DNA from: Combretum micranthum
Lineage: Eukaryota > Streptophyta > Magnoliopsida > Myrtales > Combretaceae
Reading direction: 5' to 3'
NCBI GenBank assembly: GCA_024138025.1
Contig: JAMXBD010000394.1
Coordinates: forward strand, 372,001 to 436,000
Length of the DNA: 64,000 nucleotides
In this document: piece by piece, positions 34,258 through 45,865 of the stretch
How positions within the stretch are numbered: the first letter of the stretch is position 1
Layout of the letters: every line of letters begins with the position of its first letter
Made by a program: the position numbers and the translations under genes
The notes under the pieces: generated by a model
The model's input: the letters and a program-made list of their open reading frames with translations, nothing else
Told to the model about the DNA's origin: nothing
The model's database searches: none

Positions 34258-34345
34258 CCTCTTCATGGAATCAAACCCAGGTCCTGTGGCTGGTCTAGTC
34301 ATATGGGTCAGTGGTCTTAACTGTTAGGCCGTTGGCTTGTGCCTA
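34258..34345 (-). repeat. tRNA-like (possible SINE head) segment
   Basis: The minus strand has GGCCTAACAGTTAAGA, resembling a pol III A box, and GGTTTGATTCC, one base off the B-box consensus, about 45 nt later. It does not form an obvious complete tRNA cloverleaf. It could be a decayed SINE or tRNA fragment carried in the Tat/Ogre LTR, or chance. Confidence 0.3.
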
Positions 34346-34729
34346 GTTGGGTTCAACAAATTTAAACTTTAAGGCTCATTCAAAATTAAACAAAATAATT
34401 TTTGAAAATTTGTTTAATTATCTTTATGAATAATTTACAACAAAAATGTATTATTAATTTTCATTTTTTATTTTTTTAATTTATTTATTATTTTTTTATT
34501 TTTATTCAAAAATTCTTATTTTCTTCTTTTTGTTTACCTATATTTTTTCTTTCTTTTCTATTTTTATTTTTTACTTTATTTATTACTTTACCCATCTTTT
34601 CTATTTTTTTATTTTATTTATTTATTTTTTATTATTTTATTTTATTTTTTTTATGAGCTTGATATAACACTAATTTTTATTATAAATTGGAGCCCTAAAT
34701 TTGAGCAAAAATTGGGTGTCTACAGGACC

Positions 34730-35349
34730 TTAGCTTCATCAAGGTACCCCGGGACTAAGAAAGGACTAGTCCCGAAAAGAAAAGAAAAGAAAAGGAATTG
34801 TTTTGACTTGATGAAGACAAGTCTAAGACTAGAACGACTAGTCTTAAAAAAACAACTTGAAATAAATAAATTGCAATGAAGTTAATAAATTGCAAGAAAA
34901 GTAAATAAATTGCAAGACAATGAGCTTATATGCTCTAAATAATATATATAGCTATATAGATATATTAGATAGTAACAAACATAAGGGAAACATAAAGGAA
35001 CTAAAGGAATTTGTGATTATGAACAAAAACAAAGTATGAACCTATTGTTGCTTTCTTGACCTTCATGGTTTTTGAAAACACACACTAAGTTCATACTAAG
35101 TAGATGAACATAAAGAAAGCTTGGAGGAATTCTTACCTAAAAGAAGCTAAACTAGGAAGAACTTCTTGAGAGAATTCTTGAGAGATTTTGAGAGAGATTT
35201 TGGTATAGTAACTTTAGAGAAGAAGTGGTGTGAAAGAAGTGAAGGTATGAGGGGGTTATTTATAGGAAAATGTGGGAGATAATTTGTGTTAATTAAATAA
35301 ATGAAAAATAAAAAAATTTGAGGCATTATGGGGGGGGCTGGCGCTACTT
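34730..35349 (-). repeat. LTR N, second segment, truncated
   Basis: Continues N after the Tat/Ogre LTR with GGACTAGTCCCG-type sequence, the donor TTTTAG|GTAAGA (35136/35137) and TATAAATA (35257-35264). Homology to the A LTR stops after GGCGCTACTT at about 35349, so the upstream part of N is missing. Confidence 0.8.
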
Positions 35350-36100
35350 CACTTCCACGAAAAGGGTTTGGAAGTTTATCGCTGTTTTAGTATCTTTTCT
35401 TTCATAATTTATGTTTCTTGTTTATTCTTTGTCGGTGGTATTGGGAATTTCGTTAATTATGTGCATTTAACATTCTGTGCAATATAGCATATATAAAATC
35501 AATAAGATTTGGTTTTAGTGACTTTCAATCTTCACTTTACTTGACCTTTTTAAAGAGTCTCCAACTCGACCAAGACGACAAATAACTGATGACTTGACAC
35601 TTGACTTGACTCGACTTTAGACTGATGATGACTCATCCTGACACGATACTGGTACATACGCTCAACAAAAGAAGGTTGTGAATTCGCTTTTCCATTCTTA
35701 TGTGAGTATATATATGACATGCACGTATAAAATACGCAATGTTCATACTTATTTCATTCCTATGGATATTGTTGTTTTATCATTTGCATGATCATCTTGA
35801 CAAGGTTTGAGATCAAGATGTTTCGTTAATTTTGGAAAATTTTGAAATTATATGTTTAAATTTTATCATCACTGGTTGTAGCCTTTAGGTGGTAATATTT
35901 AAGCTTTTGATGTACTTTGTTTCGAGTGTTTTTAGATAGATGGAATTTGATTTGATTTCTTCTTTTGATATGTGTTAAAAAAAAATTTTTTTTACGATCT
36001 TAGATCTATCTGTTCTGTATTAGGTGGTGACGATTATGTAATCTAAGGTCATTACTAGCAAATTGTTCCTCTAGTCCTAGCGATGTAAAAAGGATATCTA
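35350..36100. other. Unassigned 750 bp between N and C
   Basis: No ORF, no LTR ends and no match to the repeats in this window. It has GACTTGAC-type short repeats near 35590-35625 and a microsatellite-like TATATATA. It may be the 3' non-coding part of C, or unrelated sequence exposed by the truncation of N. Confidence 0.4.
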
Positions 36101-36123
36101 ACATCTAAGGGTATGATGGTAAC

Positions 36124-37210
36124 CTGATATTGAATCACATCTATGACTATCGTCCTCTTCCAGGGTAGCAAATTCTATTTCTTTGTGGTTGGTTTCCTTG
36201 TAAACCCATTGTCCTTGTAGGTTGTACACACGTACTCCTTATGGGGGTATTACCGAGTATCTCCCATTCCTACTATTATTTCCATTCTTAGTGATATCCA
36301 CATCTTTCTTCTTAAGGCACTGCTTGGCAATATGTCCTTGTTCCTTACAGATCAGGCAGATGGCAGTGGTTTTCTTTGAATATCTCAGGACTTTGTGGTT
36401 CGGACTTTCGCAGTAGTAACACTTGTGTTGTAACTTGGGACGTCTTGGTTGATGTCCCCCTTTGCATTTTCAACTTTGGATATCTGGTTTCTTTTTATCC
36501 TTCTATCTTCTTGGGTTGACCGATGGTTTGAATTCATTGATTTTGAGGCTTAAGCTAGGTCCACTTATAGGTTCTTCCTCAATTATCATGACATTCTTTT
36601 CCGTCCTTCTCCTTTTCTTAGCACCTTCCATAATTCGTGCTCTTTCCACTAATTTTCGAAAATATTTAATGTCAAACTCTATCAACTTCATATGAAGGTC
36701 TTCGTCCAATCCTCCTAAGCATACTTGCCTCTTGAGTTCCTCGCTATTTTTATATGATTCAGGGGTATATTGTAATAGTCTACTAAACTCTGTTTCATAT
36801 TGATTAAGGCTACGGCCTCCTTGAAAGACACTTAAGAAATCTACACTATATTGAACTCTCAAGCTTCCGGGGAAAAAGTTCTCCAAGAATTTATGCCTAA
36901 ATATTTCCCATGTGATTGGTGGTAGCAGCTCCCTACTTTTGGATTCCCACCATATGCTTGCATTGATCTCAGCATAAAAGTACCATAAGTAAGCTGAAGG
37001 TGTTGTGGTACCTCAAAAGCACTGAAAGATCGCTCTATTTGTGCTAACCAATCCTCAGCTTCATCCGGTTTCCTAAAAGCTCCATCAAAATATCAATTGC
37101 ACTTGATGAAATCTAGCAACATACTCTAATAAGGTTTTAGTGATAGCGGCTCAGCTAGTGCCATTTCAATAGGTGGCGTTGGAACTTTGGTGCTAATTCT
37201 TGCACCAGTA
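36124..37210 (-). pseudogene. gag of C, core and zinc-knuckle part
   Basis: The core runs from the conserved KSN segment near 37100 through FFPGSLRVQYSVDFLSVFQ, SLNQYETEFSRLLQYTPES and EFDIKYFRKLVERARI (36886-36503). Zinc knuckles follow (CKGGHQPRRP; KCYYCESPNH with the last ligand lost; CLICKEQGHIAKQC intact, about 36310-36460), then VYNLQGQWV and an acidic tail ending ISG at a donor-like ATCAG|GTTACC (36124/36123). That position matches the gag-pro intron donor of A and B. Two frame breaks. Confidence 0.8.
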
Positions 37211-40137
37211 CAGGTTGTAAACCCCTAAATTTTCGGAATCGGTTTAGCACAAAACCCTAATCGGAAGTCAAACGAAACCCTAAAGGTCAACAAAACCCTA
37301 GTTTACCGTATCAAACTAAATCCGGCATTGCTGTTTTCTTTGGCCCTAGAAAACGAAGTTGGGATAATTAGCTAAAATAGATCGTAATAACCATAGGTTT
37401 TATAAAAATTTCAGTTTCGCGAAATTCGGGTGTCCTTCGAACCCGATCGGACACAGTTCTCGAAAAACGTGTCCGGAAGCCCGGAATAGTAAAAATATTC
37501 CGAATACACCGTTAGACTCGTAAAAATATAAGTTTTCCAAAAATATCAGTTTCGTAATTTTTCGGTAAGTAAAAATAACAGATATAGCTATTATACGTGT
37601 ATTTTCTTACTACCGGTACTTTAATTGTCATATCTACTTTACATTACACTATTCATTACTATTCTACACTATTCTTTTATCTCTACTTTTTCTTACACCT
37701 ATTCTTACACTCTACATAATATAATCTTAACTTTTTACCTTTCCCATAACTTTATATCACATCTATCTTACATATTACATCTTTTATTTAACAAAAAGTC
37801 AAAAAAATAAATCACATCCCTCCCTCCTACACTCAATGGCCGGCGCCCCTCCCCATGTCCTCCAATTTTGTTTCAATTTTAATTTATTTTAATCACACAA
37901 AAATCACTCCTCAATTTCCTATAAATACCCCCCTCCTCTTTCACTTCTTTCACACATTCACTACCCACAAATTCATACAAAACTCTCTCAAATTTTCCTC
38001 TCAAAACTCTCCAAAACTATCTCAAAACTCTCTCAAATAATTCTACAACAACTTCTACCAACAAACAAAACCCATAACCACATAACCATATCAAAGTCTT
38101 CTTTAGGTAACCACTTTATATTTCTTTCTTCTTCTTCATGTCATGTAACTTTACATGACCATAGTGTGAGTTTCCAAATACTACAAGTTATGGAAACTAC
38201 ATTATGTTCATGTATTGTTCTTGTTCATGCCAATCCATTTATGTTTATGTTGTTTTATTATTGTTATATATCTATACATATATACATATTCTTTAGAGCA
38301 TATAAGCTCACTTGCAATTTATTTATTTCATGCAAAGCAATTTATTTACTTTTCCATTGCAATTTATTTATTTATTCCTTGTTGAAATTAAGACTAGTCT
38401 CTAGTCTTAGACTTGTCCTCATCAAGTCAAAACAAGCTTTTCTTTCTTTCATTTTATTTATTATGGGACTAGTTTATTCTTAGTCCCGGGAGCCTTGAAA
38501 AAGCTAAGACTCCAATACTTGACTTTATATTATGCTTTATGTTATTTGTTTATTATTATTCTCATAATCATGTTCATTTAGATTGTTGTCCAAAATTTAT
38601 TTTCTAAAGATAATTAAATAAAAGAAGGCTTTTTGTCACTTAGAATAAGTTTATGTAAAATAAAATCTATAAGATAACAAAAATAAACTCATTCCTTTTC
38701 AAGTTACAAAAAGAATCACTATAATTTTTAGAAACTATTTTTACTTAAAAGCTACTTAAATCTTATTATTCCACCTTGTTTTCAAAAGAAAATTTGTTGA
38801 TACAAAAATGGTTCTTTTTATAAAAAGAAAATAAGATATGGCTAAGGAAATTTTAAGTAAAGACCTTTGCAAACAAATAGGCAAAGAAAATTTATGGTTT
38901 GAAAATAATAAAGTTATTTCTTTTCAAGTTACAAGAAGAAGTTAATAAGATTATAGAAATTAGTTTTTCTACAAAAAGTCCTTAATTGTTCCACATTGTT
39001 TTTATGAAGAAAACAAATTTTCATGCATGGATGATTATTTTTGAAAATGAGAAAAAGAATGAGAAATATCAAGTAAGGAATTTTTGCAAAACAAGTAAAC
39101 AAAGGAATTTACACAAGAAAAATGAAGAATAACATATTTCCTAGAAAACTTCAAATATAGTATTAATGTAACTTAGAAAGTAGAAAATTTTATTTTCAAA
39201 GTCACTTAGAAAAGATAAATAAAACCAACATAAAACGTTTTTAGAAAATAAAGAAAACAAGGTATTCATTTCAAAGAAATTTACAAAAACAATTTCCGAA
39301 AAGCTTCAACCCGACATTGTTTTACCTAAGAAAAATAATTGGACAACAAGACACTTGAGCATGCTTAAATATGAGTTATATAGTTATAAAAAGAGAATTT
39401 TTCAACTATATAGATAACTAAGTATTTATCAAACAAATTTTGATTTCTTGAACCAAAGTTGTTTTTACTTGGAAATCCGTGGTGAATTTTGTCGCCACTT
39501 TTTCGGAGCCTATATGGCTTGTTTGTTGGAAATAATTTTAGAAATGGGTAGATCTTTTCGAGTAGATAGAAATCGGTATATTATATGCGCGATTCCGAGT
39601 TAAAATGACCAAGTTATGGCCATTTTAAGTTGGAACATTCTTTATACGAACTTTAACGTTCTTTGACATTGTTTTGTCAAAATTCAAGAAAATCTCAAGA
39701 AAAACTCATTGGGTATTTTCTTTGGTTAGGTGACCCCGAGGAAGGATTCCTTTACCCCGAGAATATTACGATTAAGTGGAGTGTGTGAACGACTCATCCG
39801 CTTAGAGGAATAGACGACAATGGCATCGTGAGTTTATTTCCATTAAATGCTACACTTGTTGTGCTTGTAAATTAGTTGCACTAGAGTTAGGAAAAGATAA
39901 ACCGATATGCATGTAAAATAATTCCTTGAAAGAATTCTAAGAATATCGAAGCCCGAATTGTTCTAAGTGATTGTTTTAGTTTAATATTGATTTGTGTGAA
40001 ATTCCTTGATCGCCTAAAGTTGAAAATAATTATGTTATGACTTTATAAATTAATGAACTCATGCATACCACGAAGTGAGTCACATTGCATGGTTGGGTTA
40101 TTATCCTTGGGTGAGAAGGATAGTAAGCTCATGTCGA

Positions 40138-40330
40138 AAGCAACACTTGGCGGAGATCCGAAAGCGATTGCTTGGCGGCTTAATGGAATATGCTTGGCGG
40201 TTGATCCGAAAGCAAGGTCAAATCAAGTAGATTCGGAATACTTGGCGATGAGTGCTCGCAAGTTTAAAACTTTTTAATGAATGCTTGGCGATGAGTGCTG
40301 CATGCTCGCAAGCTTAAATTTTCTATTATT
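40138..40330 (+). repeat. CTTGGCGG...CCGAAAGC module of S2
   Basis: CTTGGCG recurs five times within 150 bp. At least one copy pairs GCTTGGCGG with CCGAAAGC across a 5-nt loop (near 40192-40213). The same module is in both D LTRs (about 54404-54560 and 62855-63010) and in E (from about 63850). Confidence 0.65.
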
Positions 40331-40362
40331 AAAACTACTTGTTTTGAGTATCACCAAACCCC

Positions 40363-40412
40363 GAATGGAGGGCGTAAATCCATTCAACATATAGTTCCCG
40401 GAAAGCTATATG
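40363..40412 (+). other. Paired hairpins in S2
   Basis: GAATGGA/TCCATTC (40363-40385), loop GGGCGTAAA, then CATATAG/CTATATG (40388-40412), loop TTCCCGGAAAG. Confidence 0.6.
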
Positions 40413-40912
40413 ATTGTTTGCCCACGTGTTTGATGCATTACATATGTGTGATTAACCAACTTGTTTGAATCTTGTTACAAGAAGTTATTTATGGAAATAG
40501 TTCTCACTAAGCCTATTAGCTTATACCCCAAGATATCTTTTGCAGTTCCGTACTTATGGTTAAGGCCACGTGGACCATGCGGGCAGGTAATCCCTTTTGA
40601 ACATTAGAAATCTGGATAAAGCTTAGTATTAGCATGTTATATGTATATAATAGATTAGTAATTTAGGGAGTTGTCCCTAAGTTTGTAAAGTTTTGCCATG
40701 AACAAATAATTATTGTGATTCTTCTTTTCTTAATATGTTTTTATATCTCCTTAAGCTTCATTATTCCATATATGGTCCTCTAAAATTGTGAAAGTAAGCC
40801 TTACACTTAATATAAAAGCTTTTGGAAATGACTAAGGTTGTCATACTTAAGCTTTAATATTGAGTGTGGCGGACTGTCACGTTTAGGGTACCCATTGGGG
40901 CGTGACACAGGT

Positions 40913-41110
40913 GTTGGTATAGCATGAGCTTGTTGCACGAACACCCTTATGAGGTTGGCAAGTTGTTCGATGTTAACTGGGTTCACTCTTGGTTGATTTG
41001 GTTGCTGAGGTCCTTCTCAGTTCTCAGGTTCTATAGGAGGTATTTTTGGTTCGTGTTGTGCACGAGTGCACCTTCTATTTGCTCTACAGGTTTTATTAAG
41101 TTTTGAGTGA
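40913..41110 (-). pseudogene. gag of C, N-terminal part
   Basis: Contains NPVNIEQLANLIRVFVQQ, the counterpart of the QLTQLLNVLVQQQQ segment in A. The reading frame breaks upstream. S2 separates it from the rest of gag. The start has AGCAAA after GTAG, resembling the acceptor-then-AGC layout of the other gag genes. Confidence 0.65.
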
Positions 41111-41508
41111 GATTCTTAAATTTTATTAAGTCCTAGACGTCTTAGGAAAAACATTAAAGAAACAAGCTAATAGAGATCGAATACGGAAATGCGTAAAATA
41201 TATATATATATAAGAAATATTGAAAACTGACTGAAATCATAATAATGAAAAGGAAATTCATATCATTAAAACAAATATACGAAAACAGAAGGAAGACTTA
41301 AATTCTTCATTTACAAAAGTTCAAAGAAAGGATACAAAACATGGTTACAATTTCAAATCATTACTTAGACAATGTTTACATCATCATTAATCCTTTTAAC
41401 AAAAGCGTTACTCCTATCAATACTTTAAGGCTTTTACGAAAGGTTTAGCTTCCGTTCCTGCTTCGGATTGCTCTTCATAGAGTAGGAACATCTCCTTGAC
41501 ATTTTGAT

Positions 41509-41967
41509 CTATTGATCCCTTGTTTTCATCATCAGGAGCTTCTTCTTTTCCTGTGTGGTGAGATATTGTGGTAGGATCTCTAGACAAAGTTCCACATTCT
41601 TTCTTGGATGGATCATCTCCTTTGGGGAATGGGATGGGGTCCTCCCATAGACCTTGCGACTATAAATCTTCACGTATATAGAGGTACCACACCTAGCACA
41701 TAAAGCATGTTTCCTTAGCATCTCTGGGATAATTTCTGGTCCTGCAGATGGGCGTTTGCATACATAGCATTCTCTTATTTTCATTGGGCAAATGTTGGCA
41801 CCATGTCTTCCCTTTGCGTAACCAGAACAGATAGTGCCATTCTTTATAGGACAATCACGGATCTTGTGATCGGGGTTTCCACAAAAGTAACACTTGTTCT
41901 GTAGTTGTGGGCATCTTTTGGGGAAATGTCCTCCCTTACACTTCCAGCATTTGACCTTAGGAGTCAT
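41509..41967 (-). CDS. Extra zinc-knuckle ORF upstream of gag in C (152 aa)
   Basis: An ORF with ATG at 41965-41967, lying between the PBS and the gag N-terminus. Residues 7-19 (CWKCKGGHFPKRC) and 26-39 (CYFCGNPDHKIRDC) are CCHC knuckles. A third (47-60) has tyrosine for the second cysteine. C67/C70 and C90/C93 form two CXXC pairs 20 residues apart, like a zinc ribbon. The knuckles closely resemble those of the A gag, yet gag of C has its own set (36310-36460). Nucleic-acid binding is likely if it is expressed. It may be a duplicated gag tail carried as an accessory ORF, or a rearrangement. Confidence 0.55.
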   Translation of the reverse strand: MTPKVKCWKCKGGHFPKRCPQLQNKCYFCGNPDHKIRDCPIKNGTICSGYAKGRHGANICPMKIRECYVCKRPSAGPEIIPEMLRKHALCARCGTSIYVKIYSRKVYGRTPSHSPKEMIHPRKNVELCLEILPQYLTTQEKKKLLMMKTRDQ

Positions 41968-42017
41968 GCGATCCTTAAGAGGTTTGAGTTGTTTGTCTCT
42001 TAACCTCGGGTTCTGGA

Positions 42018-42311
42018 TTAGTCATGAAGGAAAGATCTTACGATACTGCTATTGTTCCGAGTTGGGGTCTTATAACTGGAGTGGGTGCAAAGGTCATGGG
42101 TACTTATTGCATGTATGCTCTTATCGTCTCTTTTAGATGTCTCATAGTGGTTAAAGAGTTCTTGAGTTAGATCTAGTGGTAGGGGTACTCCTTGTTCTTG
42201 TTGTTCTTCGAGAGGGATGCTCGATCGTGGCATAATTTCCTCGAATAGCTTCCTAGAACCAAACAAAGCGGCTGTATTAGTTATTCTCTTCATTTCAGGT
42301 TTTACACACAT
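42018..42311 (-). CDS. Small ORF next to the PBS of C (97 aa, unknown)
   Basis: ATG at 42309-42311. No domain recognised. The charged middle (PLEEQQEQG) and the position just after the PBS are the only clues. It might be the first part of the same accessory ORF as 41509-41967, since only about 50 bp separate them. Confidence 0.35.
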   Translation of the reverse strand: MCVKPEMKRITNTAALFGSRKLFEEIMPRSSIPLEEQQEQGVPLPLDLTQELFNHYETSKRDDKSIHAISTHDLCTHSSYKTPTRNNSSIVRSFLHD

Positions 42312-42831
42312 GTTATTTGTTTTTAGATAAAAGAGGAGCGTTACAGCTTTTTTTCCATTTTGATTAAAGGGTTACTGTAGGTACTTAATATTATTACCTA
42401 GGGGTCTTCTCTATAAAAGACGTATTACACTAATTTTGTTTTTAATTGGTCTCAGCTAAGAGTTGAATAGGGTTACCATACATCAAGGCTTATTAAAATT
42501 GCTAAGGTAAGCTTACTTTACTCTATATCTCAATTCTTTGTCTCATTCTTGTTTTCTCTGCACCGTTCCACTATGTTCTATCTCCAAGTCGTTTCTACCT
42601 TCCTTAAACTTCGGTCAACATTCTAGAGTAAATCCTTTTATGTGATACTTCCCATTTCATTAATCGTATTTTCCTAAATATCCTCTTATGCTTGTATAAG
42701 CATTTCCTTCCTTCTTCTAATACTCTCTAAGATAGAGTTCTATTCTTAGAAATAAGGATTCTTAGACATAAGATCAAATCCTATCACCCTAACCTTCTAG
42801 TATCCTTTTTCCTAATTCCCAAAACCTTGTT

Positions 42832-42843
42832 GCTCTGATACCA
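42832..42843 (-). other. Primer-binding site of C (tRNA-iMet)
   Basis: The minus strand reads TGGTATCAGAGC, 8 nt inside the LTR end at 42852. Confidence 0.92.
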
Positions 42844-42851
42844 ATTTAAAC

Positions 42852-45800
42852 GGTCACGCACCGAGAGGTACCCTAAACGTGGCAGTCCGCCGTATACAAT
42901 ACTAAAGCCTAGGAATGACTATCTCAGTCACGTGAAGGCTTCCATACCATGTACAAAGCGTACATCACAACCAAGGTAATGCATCGGAGTAGCGCAATTT
43001 ACATTGATAATAATTAAGTAATAAGGGAAAGAGAATACTTATCATAAAGCATAACACATGATAAATTACAATTCTTAGAGGTATATCCCTCTATTGTCTT
43101 CAAATCAAAATAAATACACTTCTTAAAATTTTCAAAACACTAACATAGCATACATTACATATAAGGAACCTTACAAGATAACTTCATCCTATGTTCCCAT
43201 TGCCTTCATAAAAGTTTAACATCCTTCCATGACTTCCTTAATGTCATGATCTTTGCTTTAAGCCACAAGTATACCTGTTTCAACAAAACCTATAGGGGTA
43301 TAAGCTTACAACTAGCTTAGTGTGTTATTCCTTTTTATTCGCACCATGGTTTCAAACAATTTCATTTAAATTTTCACACGTATGCTATGCATACAATGTA
43401 ACAATCACGTGATTACACAAATATATATAGTTATCCGAAAACCATATATAGACGGATTTACCCCTCTGTATCGAAGGTTAGGGAATCGGTGTTGAAGATC
43501 TGCGACCTTCTACTACTAGTCCCTAAGTTCCCACCCAAAGCGTTCGGTTGGCTCTACTCTGAACCTAGAGTCGCATTCCCCAGGTGATTTGGATTTTCTA
43601 GGAAGGAACATAGCCAATGACCTACCATGATAACAGCCAATCCAACTTTACGCGTAGGAGTAGCAGCCTTCCGAAAGAAATGTCACTCTATGGATGCTAT
43701 GCATTAGTGTTTTATTTTTCTTAAGCCAAACCTTATTAAGGTTTTTTAGGGGGAGATCAATCAATTTAGCAAGTAATAAGCAATCATATAAATAAGTAAA
43801 CAAAACACTTAAACAGGCAATTTGAAGTTGCGATTTTCTTAATTCTCATTTCACACATAAGTATAGAATCACATATATACATATCACCAAAATCCCATAC
43901 ATATTCATTTTTATCTTTCCTTAGTATGCTAATGCCACTATTTTGCAAGCACAAGCAAGGTAACGAAATTAAGAGGAATAACTCACTCGTCCATTTCGTA
44001 ATCTTCTTAGTCGTAGCAATCCTCAGGAAGGGTAATCTCGTATCCTTCATCACCTAGACAAAAGAAATAACCGGGATGAGTGTTTCGTAGAACTTCTATT
44101 GAAACTTTTTAATTCTATTTCACTATGTTCATCAAAATCGCATAGAATGAAATTCCAATTTAAAATGGCCAAAACTTGCTCATTTTAACTCGGAATTTCG
44201 CATATAATATACCGTTTTCTACCTATTCAAAAAGATCTATCCATTTCTAAGGTTATCTTTGCCATATAAAGTCATTTGGGTTCTGAAACCATAGGTTACA
44301 AATTTAAAACGAATATTTTTAGATTTCGCGAAACAATTTTCCAACTCAACTTCATTCAAAAATCCTTTGATAAAAAGAAATAGATATATATATATATATA
44401 TGATTGATAAATCCCTTTAGTATATAGATAAGCTCACTTTATATACAAAAATTCTAATGATAAGGTCTCAATAATTTATTTCATAAAATAATTTATTTTG
44501 AAGTGTTATAACTTAGCTTGTCAAATTTCCTTTTCAAGTATTTTGAATAAACTTTATATTTTTCCTAGGTTATTATAAATGAGTATATTTTTATTTTGTT
44601 TTCCTCACTCTTTTTTCCAAAACAAGTAAATTTTTCCTTTAACTTTGGTCTTTTATAATTTCTACTTCTAGTGATAAAAGATCAAAGTTATCAAAAGTCT
44701 ATTAAGTTGTTAATAACATATTTATAAATTTATATTTAGAATGGTTTTAGAAACTTTGTCTTTTCTTTTTATATTTCTTGTTTAGAATATAAGTCCTTAT
44801 TTTCTAAAACTTGGACTTTATTCCCTCTAAATATTTTATTTGAAAAGAATCCTCTTTATTGATAAAATCCTTTGTTTTTTATCTTATCATATTTGTATTC
44901 TTTGAAAATAAGTTCCTTTGTTAGAAACTTGAAAATCATTATTTTTTTAAGTGAGTTTATAACTTTATGAATTGATTTTATCTTTGAAAACTAGTTTGCC
45001 TTTTTTTTTTTTTTTGGAAAATTTTGAGAAAACTTGTATTACTCTATTTTTATGTTGTTAATACCAACTAATTTTGAGAAAACTTGTATTTCTCTATTTC
45101 TATGTTGTTGATACCAACTCCATTATTTAATGACAAGTCATATAACAGAAAATTTAGTTTTGAGTTCTTTTAATAAAGTAAAATTCTACTTTTAAATTTG
45201 ATTGAGACAATATCATTATGGTTATGTATGTACATGAGCATATAAAATAATAAGGATATGAGAAAATATTAGAAACAAATAATAATAAGCAAGATAATAA
45301 AAATATCAAGTATTGGGAACCTTAGCTTCATCAAGGTATCCCGGTTAAGTATTGGGAGCCTTAGCTTCATTAAGGCATCCCGGGACTAAGAATAGACTAA
45401 TCCCAAAAAGAATAAAGAAAATAAAGAAAGGATTGTTTTGACTTGATATTGACAAGTCTAAGACTAGAGAAACTAGTCTTAAAAATAACATGAAATAAAT
45501 AAATTGCAATGCATGAAATTAAATAAATAACAAGTGAGCTTATATGCTCTAAAGATTATATATAAATACGTAAATATATTTAGTTAGATATGAATAAGAA
45601 GTTAGCATAATAATAACAATGATAATAACGAATAACAACAACATATATAATATCAAGATAATAAAATAGGATTTTCATGTGCAAGAACAAAACATAAACA
45701 TGTTGTTGTTTTTACTACTCATGTGAGTTTCAAAACAACACCATAGTCATGTTAAGTTACATGACATGGATAAACTAAATGGTTGGAAGAAATTTTACCT

Positions 45801-45865
45801 AAAGTGTTTATGTGGTATGAAAATGGTGATGAATGTATGGTTATGTGGTTATTGAGAAATGATAG
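42852..45865 (-). repeat. 5' LTR of C, PBS-proximal segment
   Basis: The terminal TG/CA is damaged here (GGTCACGC where the others have TGTCACGC). Acceptor-like AAACAG| at 43275; donor TTTAG|GTAAAA at 45798/45799. The hairpin pair at about 43430-43475 is diverged, with an A-C mismatch in one stem. Ends at the S3 duplication GATAG (45861-45865). Confidence 0.88.

Larger units (their letters stand above)
31863..34724 (-). mobile_element. Solo LTR of a Tat/Ogre-like gypsy element (2,862 bp)
   Basis: On the minus strand it runs from TGTAGACACCCAATTTT (34724) to CAGGCTCGACA (31863), with perfect 5-bp duplications GGACC (31858-31862 and 34725-34729). Termini of this form and the GAGTCGCCAC phrase near 31992 are typical of Tat/Ogre LTRs. 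No PBS, PPT or coding domain, so it is a solo LTR. It is packed with tandem repeats and T-rich sequence; ORFs inside it are chance products of low complexity. Confidence 0.85.
38107..40545 (+). other. Putative 5'-leader intron of S2
   Basis: 2,439 bp with GT-AG ends and a pyrimidine-rich acceptor. Contains the conserved inverted block (39600-39628), the CTTGGCGG module and the hairpin pair. Confidence 0.5.
37216..40907 (+). mobile_element. Solo LTR S2 (3,692 bp) inside gag of C
   Basis: Ends TGTAAACCCC (37216) and GGGGCGTGACA (40907), perfect duplications CAGGT (37211-37215 and 40908-40912). It has no internal region. It belongs to the D LTR family and is nearly identical to D's LTRs over long stretches. 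TATAAATA is at 37920-37927, the donor TTTAG|GTAACC at 38106/38107 and the acceptor CTTTTGCAG| ends at 40545. The sequence between TATA and the donor lacks ATG. Confidence 0.93.

Noticed and set aside
40053..40277. ORF recurring in S2 and D LTRs (40053-40277, 54351-54536) over the CTTGGCGG module
   Set aside because: The reading frame differs in length between copies and is interrupted in the D 3' LTR; the module is better explained as an RNA or repeat structure.
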